A DNA stretch of 43,273 nt from Paenibacillus sp. MSJ-34 (GTDB lineage: Bacteria; Bacillota; Bacilli; Paenibacillales; Paenibacillaceae), in the NCBI RefSeq assembly GCF_018918005.1, contig NZ_JAHLPR010000051.1, positions 1-43,273 on the forward strand, read 5' to 3'. The notes beneath the pieces were generated by a model. That model was not told the DNA's origin and did no database searches. It was given only the letters and a program-made list of their open reading frames with translations. The translations under genes and the position numbers were made by a program. Position 1 is the stretch's first letter. Every line of letters begins with the position of its first letter. Positions 9,601 to 18,316 of the stretch are shown piece after piece.

Positions 9601-10968
9601 ATCTACGTGGATGATATCGGGCACAAAACGGCAGGCAGCAGCGAAAATACAATCATCGTCACTGGTCTGACAGCAGGGATGAGCTATGCGTTCAAAGTTA
9701 AGGTTTACGACGAAGCAGGGAATGAAAGCGCAGGACTGACCGCATCGGCCAAGACATTGCCGCGGCCGTCCGACCCGGATAACGAAGCGCCGCAATGGCC
9801 GGATGACAGTAAACTGACGGTTTCGGATGTGATACAAACGAGCGTGAAACTGACTTGGCCGAGCGCGACGGATAACATAGGAGTAACAGGCTACCGGATT
9901 TACATCGATAACAAAGAGCATACGACGGTAAGCGGAAACGTATACGTAGCCACTGTTGACAGACTGACGGCCAATACGACGTACGTGTTCAAAGTTACCG
10001 CTTATGACGCTGTGGGTAACGAGAGTGCGTCGCTTAGCAAGCAAGCGACCACAGCCCGTTCATCTGGAGGAGGCGGTGGATCAGGCGGTTCGGGTGGCGG
10101 CGGAGGCAGCTACGAGTTATCTAACAATGCCGATCTTGCGGACTTGCAAATACGGGCAAAAGACAAAAAGCTGAGGCTTAGCCCATTATTTGCTTCGGGA
10201 ACGACCGAGTATACGGCCCGTACAGAAGCCGTGCAGATCGAGATTGTAGTAAAAGAGGTGCATTCCGCAGCTAAGGTGATTCTAAACGATAAAGTCATTT
10301 CGGGCAGAATCAAAGTCGATCTGAAAGAAGGCGACAATACTTTTGTGTTAACGGTACAGGCGGAGAATGGCACGAAGAAGAAATACACGCTGACCATTTA
10401 CCGAGAAACACCTAAGCCATACGAACCAGTTATTGAATTTACCGACATTGCCGGACACTGGGCAGAAAATCACATTAAGCATGCCGCGGCCAAAGGAATC
10501 GTCAGAGGTTATCCTGACGGAACGTTCCAACCGAACCATCCCATTACTCGAGCGGAATTTGCTGTGATGTTGACAGGTGCCTTGCGGTTGGAAGAGAAGG
10601 GCGTTGCTCTTACATTTAATGATAACGATCAAATCGTGGCATGGGCGAAGCAAGCGGTTGCCCAAGCGGTACAGGCGGGAATTATCGACGGATATGAAGA
10701 CGGCAGCTTCCGTCCGAATGCGTCGGTTACCCGCGCAGAAATGGCGGTCATGCTCGCACGAGCGATCAAACTGCCGCTCGGGGCCAGTACCACAACAGGT
10801 TTTGTTGATGATCATGCGATTCCTCAGTGGGCGAAAGGCTCTGTAGAAGCGATTCATGGGCTTAGCATCGTCAACGGCCGCGTAGAGAACAAGTTCGCGC
10901 CAAATGATACGATGACGAGAGCGGAAGCGGCTACTATTTTGCTCCGGATGGTAGACATTCTAAAATAA
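6637..10968 (+). CDS. S-layer-anchored YVTN propeller / Fn3 surface protein A
   Basis: The ATG at 6637 is chosen over an upstream in-frame ATG because AGGGGGAAA lies about eight bases before it, giving 1443 residues. Order: signal peptide (cut near Ala41); eight YVTN beta-propeller repeats of exactly 41 residues (47-370, NPVTNKIYVAN...NVTVIDG); chitobiase C-terminal-like domain (372-451); two Fn3 domains (454-646); five Fn3 domains of the DTEAPxWP type (653-1140); Gly/Ser linker; cadherin-like beta-sandwich (1161-1259); three SLH domains (1267-1443) with ITRAEF, VTRAEM and MTRAEA. SLH domains bind secondary cell-wall polymer, so the propeller would be displayed outside. It is probably an adhesin or binding protein, ligand unknown. 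Likely activated by the divergent MalT-like regulator. Confidence 0.9.
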   Translation: MKRSRLMEKSRRSRSVEVLQKIFVFVLLISAFFSAQQSSFADTSLNPIEAGTNPQAVAVNPVTNKIYVVNFRSHNVTVIDGANGTTKTVGVGTFPSDIAVNPVTNKIYVTNSYSNNVTVIDGTNDTTKVVDVRSSSRAIAVNPVTNKIYVVNSSSNAVTVIDGANDTTDWFTGFSGPQSIAVNPVTNKIYVANLNSHNVMVIDGANDTRKTVGVGTSPQAIAVNPVTDKIYVANSGSNDVTVIDGASNTTTTVEAGILPRAIAVNPVTNKIYVANNGSNNVTVIDGTSNTPTTVEAGTAPSAVVVNPVTNKIYVANLNSNNVTVIDGASNTTTTVEVGSYPLAIAVNPVTNKIYVANNGSHNVTVIDGAGRTAPPVASPPGGEVEPGTLVTLTTTTDGAVIYYTLDGSTPSNSSTKYTEPIKVTAAMTIKAIAIKDGMIDSEAIMEQYTVQLPAPSAPENVTGVAGDKQVTLNWSTVANAQSYNVYKYEGASAPANANDWILIQQDVTATTYTVTDLANGTNYAFAVKALNPNGASDFSNAVIATPVGSSTPTVPGQPVNVLAEAGDSQAKVSFEAPGDDGGSNILQYTVTAWVNGIATPDTKSGDSSPIIMTGLTNGMTYTFTVVATNGVGDSIPSAQSNPVTPTDQQPGSDTEAPKWPIGSGVTVSDIKQTSVKLSWPSATDNVGVTGYRIYVNGTEHETVGGVNGTTVTSLAADTTYMFKVIAYDAAGNESAALTTSAKTLPEPSEPDTEAPQWPDDSELTVSDVTQTSVKLSWPSATDNVGVTGYRIYVDEVEYKMAGGSENTITVNGLMAETNYMFKVTAHDEAGNVSAGLTASAKTLPRSSDPDTEAPQWPDDSELTVSDVTQTSVKLTWPSATDNVGVTGYRIYVNGTEHGTVGGNVNRTMINGLTANTSYMFKVTAYDAAENKSEALTVSAKTLPQPTEPDTEAPQWPDDSELTVSDVTQTSVKLSWPSATDNVGVAGYRIYVDDIGHKTAGSSENTIIVTGLTAGMSYAFKVKVYDEAGNESAGLTASAKTLPRPSDPDNEAPQWPDDSKLTVSDVIQTSVKLTWPSATDNIGVTGYRIYIDNKEHTTVSGNVYVATVDRLTANTTYVFKVTAYDAVGNESASLSKQATTARSSGGGGGSGGSGGGGGSYELSNNADLADLQIRAKDKKLRLSPLFASGTTEYTARTEAVQIEIVVKEVHSAAKVILNDKVISGRIKVDLKEGDNTFVLTVQAENGTKKKYTLTIYRETPKPYEPVIEFTDIAGHWAENHIKHAAAKGIVRGYPDGTFQPNHPITRAEFAVMLTGALRLEEKGVALTFNDNDQIVAWAKQAVAQAVQAGIIDGYEDGSFRPNASVTRAEMAVMLARAIKLPLGASTTTGFVDDHAIPQWAKGSVEAIHGLSIVNGRVENKFAPNDTMTRAEAATILLRMVDILK
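6718..7701 (+). repeat. Eight tandem 123-bp units encoding propeller blades
   Basis: The landmark AATCTATGTC ends at 6840, 6963, 7086, 7209, 7332, 7455, 7578 and 7701, a constant 123-bp step. Conservation extends to silent positions around AATCCGGTGACGAACAAAA, so the array spreads or is homogenised at DNA level. Unit edges are arbitrary. Confidence 0.9.
8593..10074 (+). repeat. Five tandem Fn3 units in gene A (about 297 bp)
   Basis: The Asp codon that opens DTEAP/DNEAP starts at 8593, 8887, 9184, 9481 and 9778, a step of 294 and then 297 bp. Each unit carries WPDDSELTVSDV..TSVKL and ATDNVGVTGYRIYV. The same module recurs once in gene B and six times in gene C. Confidence 0.85.
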
Positions 10969-10979
10969 ATCTTTAAACA

Positions 10980-11022
10980 ACGCGAAGCGTCCTGAAAAAG
11001 GGATTCTTCGCGTAATTTTTTT
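10980..11022 (+). terminator. Rho-independent terminator of SLH gene A
   Basis: The stem ACGCGAAG (10980-10987) / CTTCGCGT (11006-11013) is followed by AATTTTTTT, twelve bases after the TAA stop. Confidence 0.85.
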
Positions 11023-11229
11023 GCAAGGGAAACAATAAAAAATTGATTGCACATTCGATATCCTTGTCAAACTAGATCGAATGATATTCAGGGGTTATAT
11101 TACCGGTATTGTATAAATGTCAACTTGACATCTATTGTATATGATCAGTGCCCGTGTTCATTGTTTAATTTCATCTTTTAATTATAATTATTCTAAAGAG
11201 AAAAAACAAAGGGGGAGAACCAATAGATT
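11023..11229 (+). other. Intergenic leader, no gene
   Basis: AT-rich, with a TTGACA near 11126 and TATATGAT-like sequence downstream at poor spacing. GGGGGAG at about 11211 sits before the ATG at 11230. It is probably the old promoter and leader of the chemoreceptor pseudogene. Confidence 0.35.
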
Positions 11230-11267
11230 ATGAGTATCAAAATGAAAAGTTTCATTTCCAGATTGTC

Positions 11268-11304
11268 GAGAAACCCTGTTCTTTTTAAAGGATCAGGGTT
11301 TCTC
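11268..11304 (+). terminator. Terminator-like hairpin in the pseudogene 5' piece
   Basis: A perfect 11-bp inverted repeat (GAGAAACCCTG / CAGGGTTTCTC) with a 15-nt loop is followed by TGTTATTCT. It lies inside the open frame from 11230, so either that frame is not coding or the hairpin is fortuitous. Confidence 0.4.
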
Positions 11305-11340
11305 TGTTATTCTAAAGTAAACTAAGTAAGAAAAAATGAG

Positions 11341-12954
11341 GGGGCTACCCCAATGTCATTAAGTTAAGCTCACAGACAAAATCAGTCATAAAAATGGAAT
11401 CCAAACGGCATAGGAAAAGCCCTGTGTCGTTTGTTTTTTTTATTGCAATCAAGGAAAAAAGCGCACAGCAAACAAAACGGATGGAATACCCGCTTAAAAA
11501 ATGTTCATATGAAAGAAATTATGCTACTCTGTATACGAAGTTAACAGCTGATTTATTGCGGATTTTGCGCGTATTCTTTTGCCCTTGGCGAATGGGTCGA
11601 ATCGGCAGGAAATGTCTACAAACGTGAACGGCGACCGTGAAATTGACTTGGTATTGGTGCCGTTTATCCATTTGAGAAATGACTACGTGCGAGGTAATCA
11701 TTTCGGCGAAATTGTACATGATCATTCTTGCGAAAATCTCCTGGGTGATGGACTCTTGTCTCTTTGCGTGAAAATTCGTCAGACCGACGGTGTATTTTAA
11801 TGCTCTGAAAGAAGTTTCAATACCCCATCTCATGTTATAAATGGACTTGATTTCATCGGGCGGGAAACCAGCGGCGGAAAGATTCGTAATGACGCTTTCA
11901 TAATCGCCACTCGGCAGGACGAAACGAACAACCCGAAAGGAAATCGGGTAAAACAAGTTCTCATGCAAGTCCAAAAAATCAAAGGTAGAATTGGAAGGAA
12001 CGAACTTGTACATCTCGGGATGCGCCTTGACCTCTTTGGTTTGTTTTTTTGTGAGTGTCAGATGAAAGTCAAGATCGAACGCTCCGCTAGAGGGCAAACG
12101 CAAACCCGAAAGAATACCATTGGAATCCAAATCCTTTACCCGTATGACGTAATTCCATCCTTTGCGTTCAATATGCGCGAAATTGTTGTAACTTTCGTAA
12201 CCTCGATCGCTGATCACAATAGTTTTACCTGTGATGGAGGAACGGTCAACCATATCTGCCAGCGCCCTTCCCTCGTTCCACAGCCTTCGAGGTTGAACGA
12301 TGGCGTCAACGTAAATTCTGTTGCACAAGTCATAGGCTGCGTTCAAATGCAGAAGATTATAGCCTTTCGTGTTCGGTTGACTTTGAAAATAGGTATCCGT
12401 ATCCGCAGACTCAGTGGCGATATGCAAATCCGAACCGTCAATGGCAAGTAATCGATACCCTCGGTAATCCTTGATATCCGTATACGATTGTGTAAATTCG
12501 TGAAATAAGAATTCCACAGCAGACGGCAGGATTTTATTCCTCTGCTGGACGAAAGCAGACGTGGTTGCTGTGTTTACGTCATAGCCCTGCGATTCTAAGA
12601 GTTCCTTATAAATGCTGTAGCCGCCCATAGAGATCAGGAGTTGCATCACCGTTTCAAAGGGCAGCTTTTTCTTTCGGGTAAAATCCTTTTCAGGGTTTTT
12701 GACATAAGATGCTGGTGCGGCTGACATTTCTCGTATGAGAGATGTCAGCGTTTGTTTTAGCGAATTCGCGTACTCATTCATTGGCGTAACCTCCTCGTTT
12801 TTCAAGGGGCTTCGCCACACATTTCCAACTGCTTGTCAAGTCCTTTTTTCACTTTTTTGCGCAAAAAAAGAGCGGGCTATCTTTTCGATAACCTGCTCTT
12901 GTGCTCGATTTTGGCACTACGCCTTATTAACTTAATGACATTGGGGGCTACCCC
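11341..12954 (-). mobile_element. IS231-like IS4-family insertion sequence
   Basis: The ends are the inverted repeats CAATGTCATTAAGTTAA (left, from 11351) and TTAACTTAATGACATTG (right, to 12943). They are flanked by a direct repeat of 10-12 bp, GGGGCTACCCC, at 11341 and 12944. The target has the form GGG-N5-CCC, the site preference described for IS231-type members of the IS4 family. Element length is about 1.59 kb. Intact ends, an intact duplicate and a full-length transposase indicate a recent insertion, here into a chemoreceptor pseudogene. Confidence 0.85.
11519..12781 (-). CDS. IS4-family DDE transposase
   Basis: The 420-residue product starts at MNEYANS, chosen because GAGGAGG lies nine bases upstream. 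A longer in-frame start at 12820 lacks such a site. Catalytic landmarks of the IS4 family are visible: first Asp in LAIDGSDLH, second Asp in VISDRGYES, and a YREK-type signature around the Glu in YNMRWGIETSFRALKY. Length is usual for this family and no break is seen, so it is probably active. It occupies most of the element and reads opposite to the disrupted chemoreceptor. Confidence 0.9.
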   Translation of the reverse strand: MNEYANSLKQTLTSLIREMSAAPASYVKNPEKDFTRKKKLPFETVMQLLISMGGYSIYKELLESQGYDVNTATTSAFVQQRNKILPSAVEFLFHEFTQSYTDIKDYRGYRLLAIDGSDLHIATESADTDTYFQSQPNTKGYNLLHLNAAYDLCNRIYVDAIVQPRRLWNEGRALADMVDRSSITGKTIVISDRGYESYNNFAHIERKGWNYVIRVKDLDSNGILSGLRLPSSGAFDLDFHLTLTKKQTKEVKAHPEMYKFVPSNSTFDFLDLHENLFYPISFRVVRFVLPSGDYESVITNLSAAGFPPDEIKSIYNMRWGIETSFRALKYTVGLTNFHAKRQESITQEIFARMIMYNFAEMITSHVVISQMDKRHQYQVNFTVAVHVCRHFLPIRPIRQGQKNTRKIRNKSAVNFVYRVA

Positions 12955-13710
12955 CGTTATTCCAGGCGATCCAATGGCGATTGGTGTACAGCGCATTGCT
13001 GAAATTTCGGGAGACGTGGCGGAACTCTCCCATGTAACGGCAAAAGCGGCTAACACGGGTAATGAATCGATTCAAGAAGCGATACGGAAAATGGTGACGG
13101 TTAGCAAAACGGTTCATGAATCAGCCGCCCTTGTAAAAGAACTCGGGGAACGATCGAACCCGAGGTTCTTGCGGGAATTATCAGCCAGGCGGAATTGTTG
13201 GCCTTAAACGCCGCTATCGAAGCTTCGAGAGCCGGAGAACAAGGAAAAGGATTCGCGGTTGTCGCAGGGGAAGTCAGGAAACTTGCGGAACAATCCAAAC
13301 AGTCGGCGGACATGATCTCCGATATGATCGAAAAAGTTCAGGATGATATTATCAAAGTAATCCGTTCTATCGAAATTGGTACAAAAGAGGCGAATGAAGG
13401 GAACCAAATTATACAATGGGCAGGGGAAGTCTTCCAAGATATTGTTGCGGATTCTGGTAAGATTGCAGTGCAAGCCGAGGAAGTTTCGGCTGCGACGGAA
13501 CAAATGCCAGCCGGTTCGGAACAAATTAGCGCTTCCATTGTTGAACTGAACAACATTGCCAAAGCTTCATATCAAAGGAGTAAAAATGCGGATTCGCTTT
13601 CAAAAGAACAGTTGGCCTCGATAGAAGGGATTTCTGTATCCGTGCAAACATTAAGCCGCATGGCCCAGGAATTGAATAACTCTATTCACAAGTTCAAAGT
13701 TGAGCCTTGA

Positions 13711-14222
13711 AATATTCCTGTAAACGGGCATGCCATGTGATTTACTGGCATGGCACAATCACAAGAAATCATGCCAGCAGGCTCCATGTCAAGCCGACTA
13801 CAGCCTATTTACGTTGACAATTCTCCTTGTGCCGGCCACAAAGGTGGATGACCGGTTGAGATATAAATTTCTTTTCACCTTCGAATCGGCAATAATTTAT
13901 TCAACAAACGTGTTGAGGAAAGAGAAATTGAAAATGACGGTGTGAGCTTCGGTACCTTCAAAAAGAGTTTCTTTGAAACTACAAGGGCAAAATCATCGTA
14001 AATAAAAAATGTTTTCCCTTATGGATGAAAGAGTCGCGAACTCCTCAACTGTAGGGGAACTTTTCGATATACGGGAAATCTATACTCCAATTGACGATTG
14101 TCTTTTCCGCGCCATTTTATTTAGGTTCCACTGGATAATGAGACGATGACGAACGGATTTCTCGTGGTGTTTGTGATTCATCACGAAGCAATAAAAAGAT
14201 GCTTTTCAATGATATTACTTTA
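13711..14222. other. Long gap with a repeat scrap and no clear gene
   Basis: Bases 13758-13792 are the inverted second copy of the short repeat at 3408-3439. Short frames here have no family resemblance. Near 14162-14185 an imperfect inverted repeat (CGTGGTG / CATCACG) precedes the operator cluster. The last part probably contains the promoter of the TetR gene. Confidence 0.4.
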
Positions 14223-14270
14223 TAGTAATATTATTCTGTAGTAACGTTACTCTGTAGTAATGGTGACTTA
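14212..14270 (+). promoter_or_regulatory. Three tandem 16-bp TetR operator-like repeats
   Basis: Three consecutive 16-bp units start at 14223, 14239 and 14255, each opening TAGTAA. The middle unit holds the perfect palindrome AGTAACGTTACT (14240-14251). The first holds the near-palindrome AGTAATATTATT. An extra ATATTACT at 14212 pairs with AGTAATAT. TetR-family proteins bind such palindromes and often repress their own operon. The cluster ends 20 bp before the TetR start codon. Confidence 0.75.
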
Positions 14271-14290
14271 TCCAGGAAAGGAAGGATTGG

Positions 14291-14872
14291 ATGGCTAAAC
14301 CAAGTAGGGAGAAAGGAAAAGCCAGCAAAACTCGGTTGCTTACAATAGCTGCTTCTGAATTTGCTAAAAGAGGCTATAATGCCAAAATCAGCGATATTGT
14401 GGCCGCTGCGGGGTTAACCCAACCTGCATTTTATATTTATTACCCTAGTAAAGAAGCGATATTTGAAGAATTGGTCCAAGCTTTTCATAACCGGGTGAGG
14501 ACGTTAATTGAAAACAGCTTACTAGATTCCGCAACGGAAAAGCAGAATGTTTACGAACACATCAAAACAAAGTTGGAAATGTTTTTTGAGTTTTTGTCGG
14601 CAGAACCCGATTTAACAAGAATTGGACTATTCGTCGATCCGAATAGAGCGCAAGTTCGAGCGGAAATGGTTCGCATGGTCCAGGAGAATTTGGTCAAGGA
14701 ACAGCAGGCAGGTTATTTTCGCAGCAACTTGGATATGGAATTTGTGGCTGAATGTTTAGTAAGTATGATCGAACAGCTAACGGAAACACGTTTATTGCCT
14801 GGTTTAAGCAGTGCGGAACGTTTAGCAACCCAAGTCGTCGATCTATTATTAAAAGGAATGATTAAGGAGTGA
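14291..14872 (+). CDS. TetR-family transcriptional regulator
   Basis: The 193-residue protein has an N-terminal TetR HTH (about residues 16-62: LLTIAASEFAKRGYNAKISDIVAAAGLTQPAFYIYYPSK...), the usual length and a helical C-terminal ligand domain of unknown specificity. GGAAGGA upstream supports the ATG. Tandem palindromes immediately upstream are the likely operator. The stop lies 53 bp before the preferred start of the SLH gene, so both are probably in one operon. By analogy with other TetR pairs, an inducer would derepress both the regulator and the surface protein. Confidence 0.9.
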   Translation: MAKPSREKGKASKTRLLTIAASEFAKRGYNAKISDIVAAAGLTQPAFYIYYPSKEAIFEELVQAFHNRVRTLIENSLLDSATEKQNVYEHIKTKLEMFFEFLSAEPDLTRIGLFVDPNRAQVRAEMVRMVQENLVKEQQAGYFRSNLDMEFVAECLVSMIEQLTETRLLPGLSSAERLATQVVDLLLKGMIKE

Positions 14873-14925
14873 GTGAACCTCATTTCAATTTTAAATATTT
14901 TATGAATAGGTGGGCTGAACTTTGT

Positions 14926-17900
14926 ATGATGAGGCTTATTCGATTCGTTTTTTTTAGTGCGTTACTTTTTTGTGTTCTCCTTTTAGCTGGACTTCATGTC
15001 CATGCGGCAGAAAGTGATTTTGAATGGATTGAAAATGCGGATGGCACGGTCACGATTACCTATTATCATGACCCAGTTAAACCTGATAATCATGTGGTAG
15101 TTCCAGAGCGGCTAGGCGGTAAAACTGTAACCGCTATTGGGGATAGAGCTTTTCGTTACGCTTATATTGTTGGAGTAACGCTTCCAGACACGGTCACGAG
15201 TATTGGAACTGAAGCATTTGAACTGTGTCGTGTTCTTAAAAATGTAAAATTGCCAAGCGGATTAGTTTCAATTGGCAATCATGCTTTTAATTACAATCAG
15301 ATTAGCCATATTACTCTGCCTGACAGCCTGGAACATATTGGTTTTTCGGCATTCAGCTATAATAAACTGACAAGTGTGTCATTTCCAAGCGGAATTAAGA
15401 CCATGGATCAGTTTGCCTTCTGGCATAACGAAATTACTTCGGTGTCCTTTCCGGAAAGTATGACTAAAATCCCTAATCATACTTTTGTTGACAATAAATT
15501 GACTTCGATAACGATTCCGAAACATATAACCGAAATAGGGTCTCACGCATTTTCAGCGAATCCGCTAACAGAGGTAACGATTCTTTCAGCTGCAACCCAG
15601 TTGAGGCGAGATTCTATTTTAGAAGTTGGATCCCAATTAACGGTTTATGGGCACAGCGAGTCGCCGGCGCAAAAATTTGCTTTAACCAATGGTTATCTTT
15701 TTGAGCCGTTAAAGATGAAGGTAGCTTATGACGGAAATGGCCACACGGGCGGAGACGTTCCTGTTGACGACAAATCGTATGTAAGATGGGACGAGGCAAC
15801 GGTGTTAGGTAATACAGGATTGCTGGAACGACCGGGTTATCGTTTTGATGGATGGAATACGGCTCCTGATGGCAGCGGCGCAGATTATGCCGTAAATAGT
15901 AGAGTCAGAATCGAAGAAGAAGATGTTATCTTATATGCCAAATGGGAGCAAGCTTGTCATACTGTCACTTTTGACACGAAAGAAGGCAGTGTAATACCGT
16001 CACAAGTGCTTGCTCACAATACGCTAGCAAGTGAACCAAACGCGCCAACCAAGCCAGGTTATGCATTTGAGGGATGGTATTTGGACGAAGACTTCATGAC
16101 CAAGTGGAACTTTGCGGTGGATAGAGTGACATCGGATATCACATTACATGCGAAGTGGGACGCATTGCCGACAGTTGTTTTGTCTACTACAGCAAGTGGA
16201 ACGGTTAACGCTGCTTTTTCTATTACGATCACTTTTAGTGAACCCGTAATCGGTTTCTCAGAGAACGGTATTGAAGTTACGAACGGCATGGTTTCCAATC
16301 TTGTAAAAGTTAATGAGGCCACCTATATGGCCACTATCGTACCTTTTACAAGCGGCCAGGAGGTGACCGCGCGTATTGTAGCGAATGCGGCAATTGATGC
16401 AGCAGGAAACGGAAACGTAACTTCCTCTGTATTAAGCGTTATGTACGACACAACTAAGCCCGTCGTAATCTTCGACTTTATGGATCATCAGATCTTCTCT
16501 GCGCCTCCAACCACTGTTCATATGTCAGTGAGTGAAGCTGTGTATTGGGTAACGGATGGATCCCCTTTGACGTCTTCCAATGCGCTTGCACTCCTGAGCA
16601 TGGAAAAAGACGGTGTGATTTTTTCAGACTATGCAGCCAGCTATGATGAAGCCAGTTTTACATATACATTCAAGTTTCACAGTACGTTAACTGATGGCGA
16701 ATATAAGATTAATGTGGCTGGAAACAAGGTAATGAACGCAAGAAATAACACGCTTGATGCAACAAGTACGAGTTTTATTGTTGCCGTACCTATTGTTTCA
16801 GTACCCAGCGCACCCCTAAATGTAACTGCGGAGGCGGGAGACGGTCAAGCGAAGGTCAGCTTCCATGGGCCAGAGAATGATGGAGGCAGCCCTATCCTAA
16901 GTTACAGCGTCACTGCCTGGGTGAACGGAACAGCAACGCCAATCACACAGAGCGGCGACTCAAGCCCGATTATCGTCACTGGCTTGACGAACGGTACGAC
17001 ATATACGTTTACGATAGTGGCGACAAATGCGAAAGGAAACTCGGTTCCGTCGGTGCCATCAAACCCAGTAACACCAAAAACAGAGCAGCACGACCCGGAC
17101 ACCGAAGCTCCGAGATGGCCAGATGGTAGCGAACTGACCGTGTCGGATATTACACAGACGAGCTTGAAACTCACATGGCCAAGTGCAACAGATTACGTAG
17201 GAGTAGCGGGCTACCGAATCTATGTCAACGGAACCGAGCATGGTACGGTAGGCGGTAATGTAAATGGAACCATGATCAATGGTTTGACTGCTAATTCATC
17301 CTACACGTTCAAAGTCACGGCTTATGATGCGGCGGGTAATGAGAGTGCGCCGCTCAGCAAGCAAGAAACAACCGCCCGATCATCGAGTGGCGGAGGAGGC
17401 GGTTCAGGTGGGGGGTTCGGAGGCGGCCACACGTTATCGGGCAATGCTGATCTTGTTGATCTGCAAGTATGGGTGGGTGGCAAGAAGCTAAAGCTCAGTC
17501 CATCATTTGCTTCGGGAACGACAGATTATAAAGCCCGTACAGAAGCTGAGCAAGTCGAGATTGTAGCAAAAGAGGCGCACTCTTCAGCCAAAGTGATACT
17601 GAAGGGTAAAGTCATTACTGATGGAACCAAGGTAAATCTGGATGAAGGCGACAATACGTTTGTGTTGACGGTACAGGCGGAGAATGGAATTAAGAAGGAA
17701 TACACGCTGCACATTCACCGCAAAACGCCAAAGCCATCCGAACCGGAAGTCCATTTTATCGACATTGCCGGGCACTGGGCAGAGACCAACATCAAACGTG
17801 CCGCGGCGAAAGGCATGGTAAGTGGTTACCCGGATGGAACGTTCAAACCGAACCATTTCGTCACCCGGGCAGAGTTTACGGTGATGTTGACTAGTGCCTT

Positions 17901-18285
17901 GCAGTTGGAGGAAGAAGGCGCAACACTAACGTTCATTGATCAAGATCAAATCGGAATATGGGCGAAGCAATCGGTCGCCAAAGCAGAAAAAACGGGCATT
18001 GTTAGCGGATATGGAGATGGTAGCTTCCGACCGAATGCGCAGATCACCCGAGCAGAAATGGCGGTCATGATTGCCCGAGCGCTCAAACTGCAGCTTAAGG
18101 CCGAAACCGCAACTGGTTTTGCTGATGACGAAGCGATCCCCCAGTGGGCGAAAGGCGCTGTGGAAGCGATTCGTGGGATTGGCATCGTCGATGGTCGTGG
18201 CGGGAATCGCTTCGTGCCGAACGAAAAGGCAACTCGTGCCGAAGCGGCGGTGATATTACTGCGTATGATCGAAAGAGGTAAATAA
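14926..18285 (+). CDS. S-layer-anchored BspA-type LRR surface protein B
   Basis: 1119 residues from the ATG at 14926, chosen for AGGTGGG upstream and because it opens directly into a signal peptide (MMRLIRFVFF..., cut near HVHA). An in-frame GTG at 14869 overlaps the tetR stop but sits on its own ribosome site. Order: BspA-like leucine-rich repeats (53-235, repeated pattern of IG..AF....L..V..P); two InlB-B/Listeria-Bacteroides repeats ending YAKWE and HAKWD (265-411); two Ig-like regions (414-622); two Fn3 (625-818); Gly linker; cadherin-like domain (837-935); three SLH domains (942-1118) with VTRAEF, ITRAEM and ATRAEA. LRR and InlB repeats suggest protein or host-surface binding. The ligand is unknown. 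Confidence 0.88.
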   Translation: MMRLIRFVFFSALLFCVLLLAGLHVHAAESDFEWIENADGTVTITYYHDPVKPDNHVVVPERLGGKTVTAIGDRAFRYAYIVGVTLPDTVTSIGTEAFELCRVLKNVKLPSGLVSIGNHAFNYNQISHITLPDSLEHIGFSAFSYNKLTSVSFPSGIKTMDQFAFWHNEITSVSFPESMTKIPNHTFVDNKLTSITIPKHITEIGSHAFSANPLTEVTILSAATQLRRDSILEVGSQLTVYGHSESPAQKFALTNGYLFEPLKMKVAYDGNGHTGGDVPVDDKSYVRWDEATVLGNTGLLERPGYRFDGWNTAPDGSGADYAVNSRVRIEEEDVILYAKWEQACHTVTFDTKEGSVIPSQVLAHNTLASEPNAPTKPGYAFEGWYLDEDFMTKWNFAVDRVTSDITLHAKWDALPTVVLSTTASGTVNAAFSITITFSEPVIGFSENGIEVTNGMVSNLVKVNEATYMATIVPFTSGQEVTARIVANAAIDAAGNGNVTSSVLSVMYDTTKPVVIFDFMDHQIFSAPPTTVHMSVSEAVYWVTDGSPLTSSNALALLSMEKDGVIFSDYAASYDEASFTYTFKFHSTLTDGEYKINVAGNKVMNARNNTLDATSTSFIVAVPIVSVPSAPLNVTAEAGDGQAKVSFHGPENDGGSPILSYSVTAWVNGTATPITQSGDSSPIIVTGLTNGTTYTFTIVATNAKGNSVPSVPSNPVTPKTEQHDPDTEAPRWPDGSELTVSDITQTSLKLTWPSATDYVGVAGYRIYVNGTEHGTVGGNVNGTMINGLTANSSYTFKVTAYDAAGNESAPLSKQETTARSSSGGGGGSGGGFGGGHTLSGNADLVDLQVWVGGKKLKLSPSFASGTTDYKARTEAEQVEIVAKEAHSSAKVILKGKVITDGTKVNLDEGDNTFVLTVQAENGIKKEYTLHIHRKTPKPSEPEVHFIDIAGHWAETNIKRAAAKGMVSGYPDGTFKPNHFVTRAEFTVMLTSALQLEEEGATLTFIDQDQIGIWAKQSVAKAEKTGIVSGYGDGSFRPNAQITRAEMAVMIARALKLQLKAETATGFADDEAIPQWAKGAVEAIRGIGIVDGRGGNRFVPNEKATRAEAAVILLRMIERGK

Positions 18286-18292
18286 GCAATCC

Positions 18293-18316
18293 AACAAGTG
18301 CGAGGGCAGTTCATCC
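18293..18316 (+). other. Half of a lost terminator
   Basis: The left arm AACAAGTG and loop GGGCAGTTCATCC match the gene C terminator (37322-37363). At 18317 the sequence switches to a 68-bp segment and the right arm is gone. Gene B transcription may therefore run into the transposon debris. Confidence 0.65.

Larger units (their letters stand above)
11230..13710 (+). pseudogene. Methyl-accepting chemotaxis protein, split and decayed
   Basis: The 5' piece (MSIKMKSFISRLSRNPVLFKG..., from ATG 11230) and the 3' piece after the insertion sequence lie in one frame once the element and one target duplicate are removed, apart from a TAA at 11323. The sensor, membrane and HAMP parts are absent. From 12970 the signalling domain is clear: AEISGDVAELS, then a frameshift near 13160, then [32 protein letters not shown] from 13192, ending HKFKVEP. 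The in-frame bridge suggests the N-terminal deletion came first and the element landed later. It cannot make a working transducer. Confidence 0.7.

Noticed and set aside
8455-10044. Several minus-strand frames of 65-178 codons inside SLH gene A
   Set aside because: They are rich in Arg/His/Pro, repeat with the Fn3 period and mirror the coding repeats. Composition artefacts.
13730-13945. A 71-codon frame after the chemoreceptor pseudogene
   Set aside because: No ribosome site and no family resemblance, and it covers a dispersed repeat scrap. It is probably not a gene.
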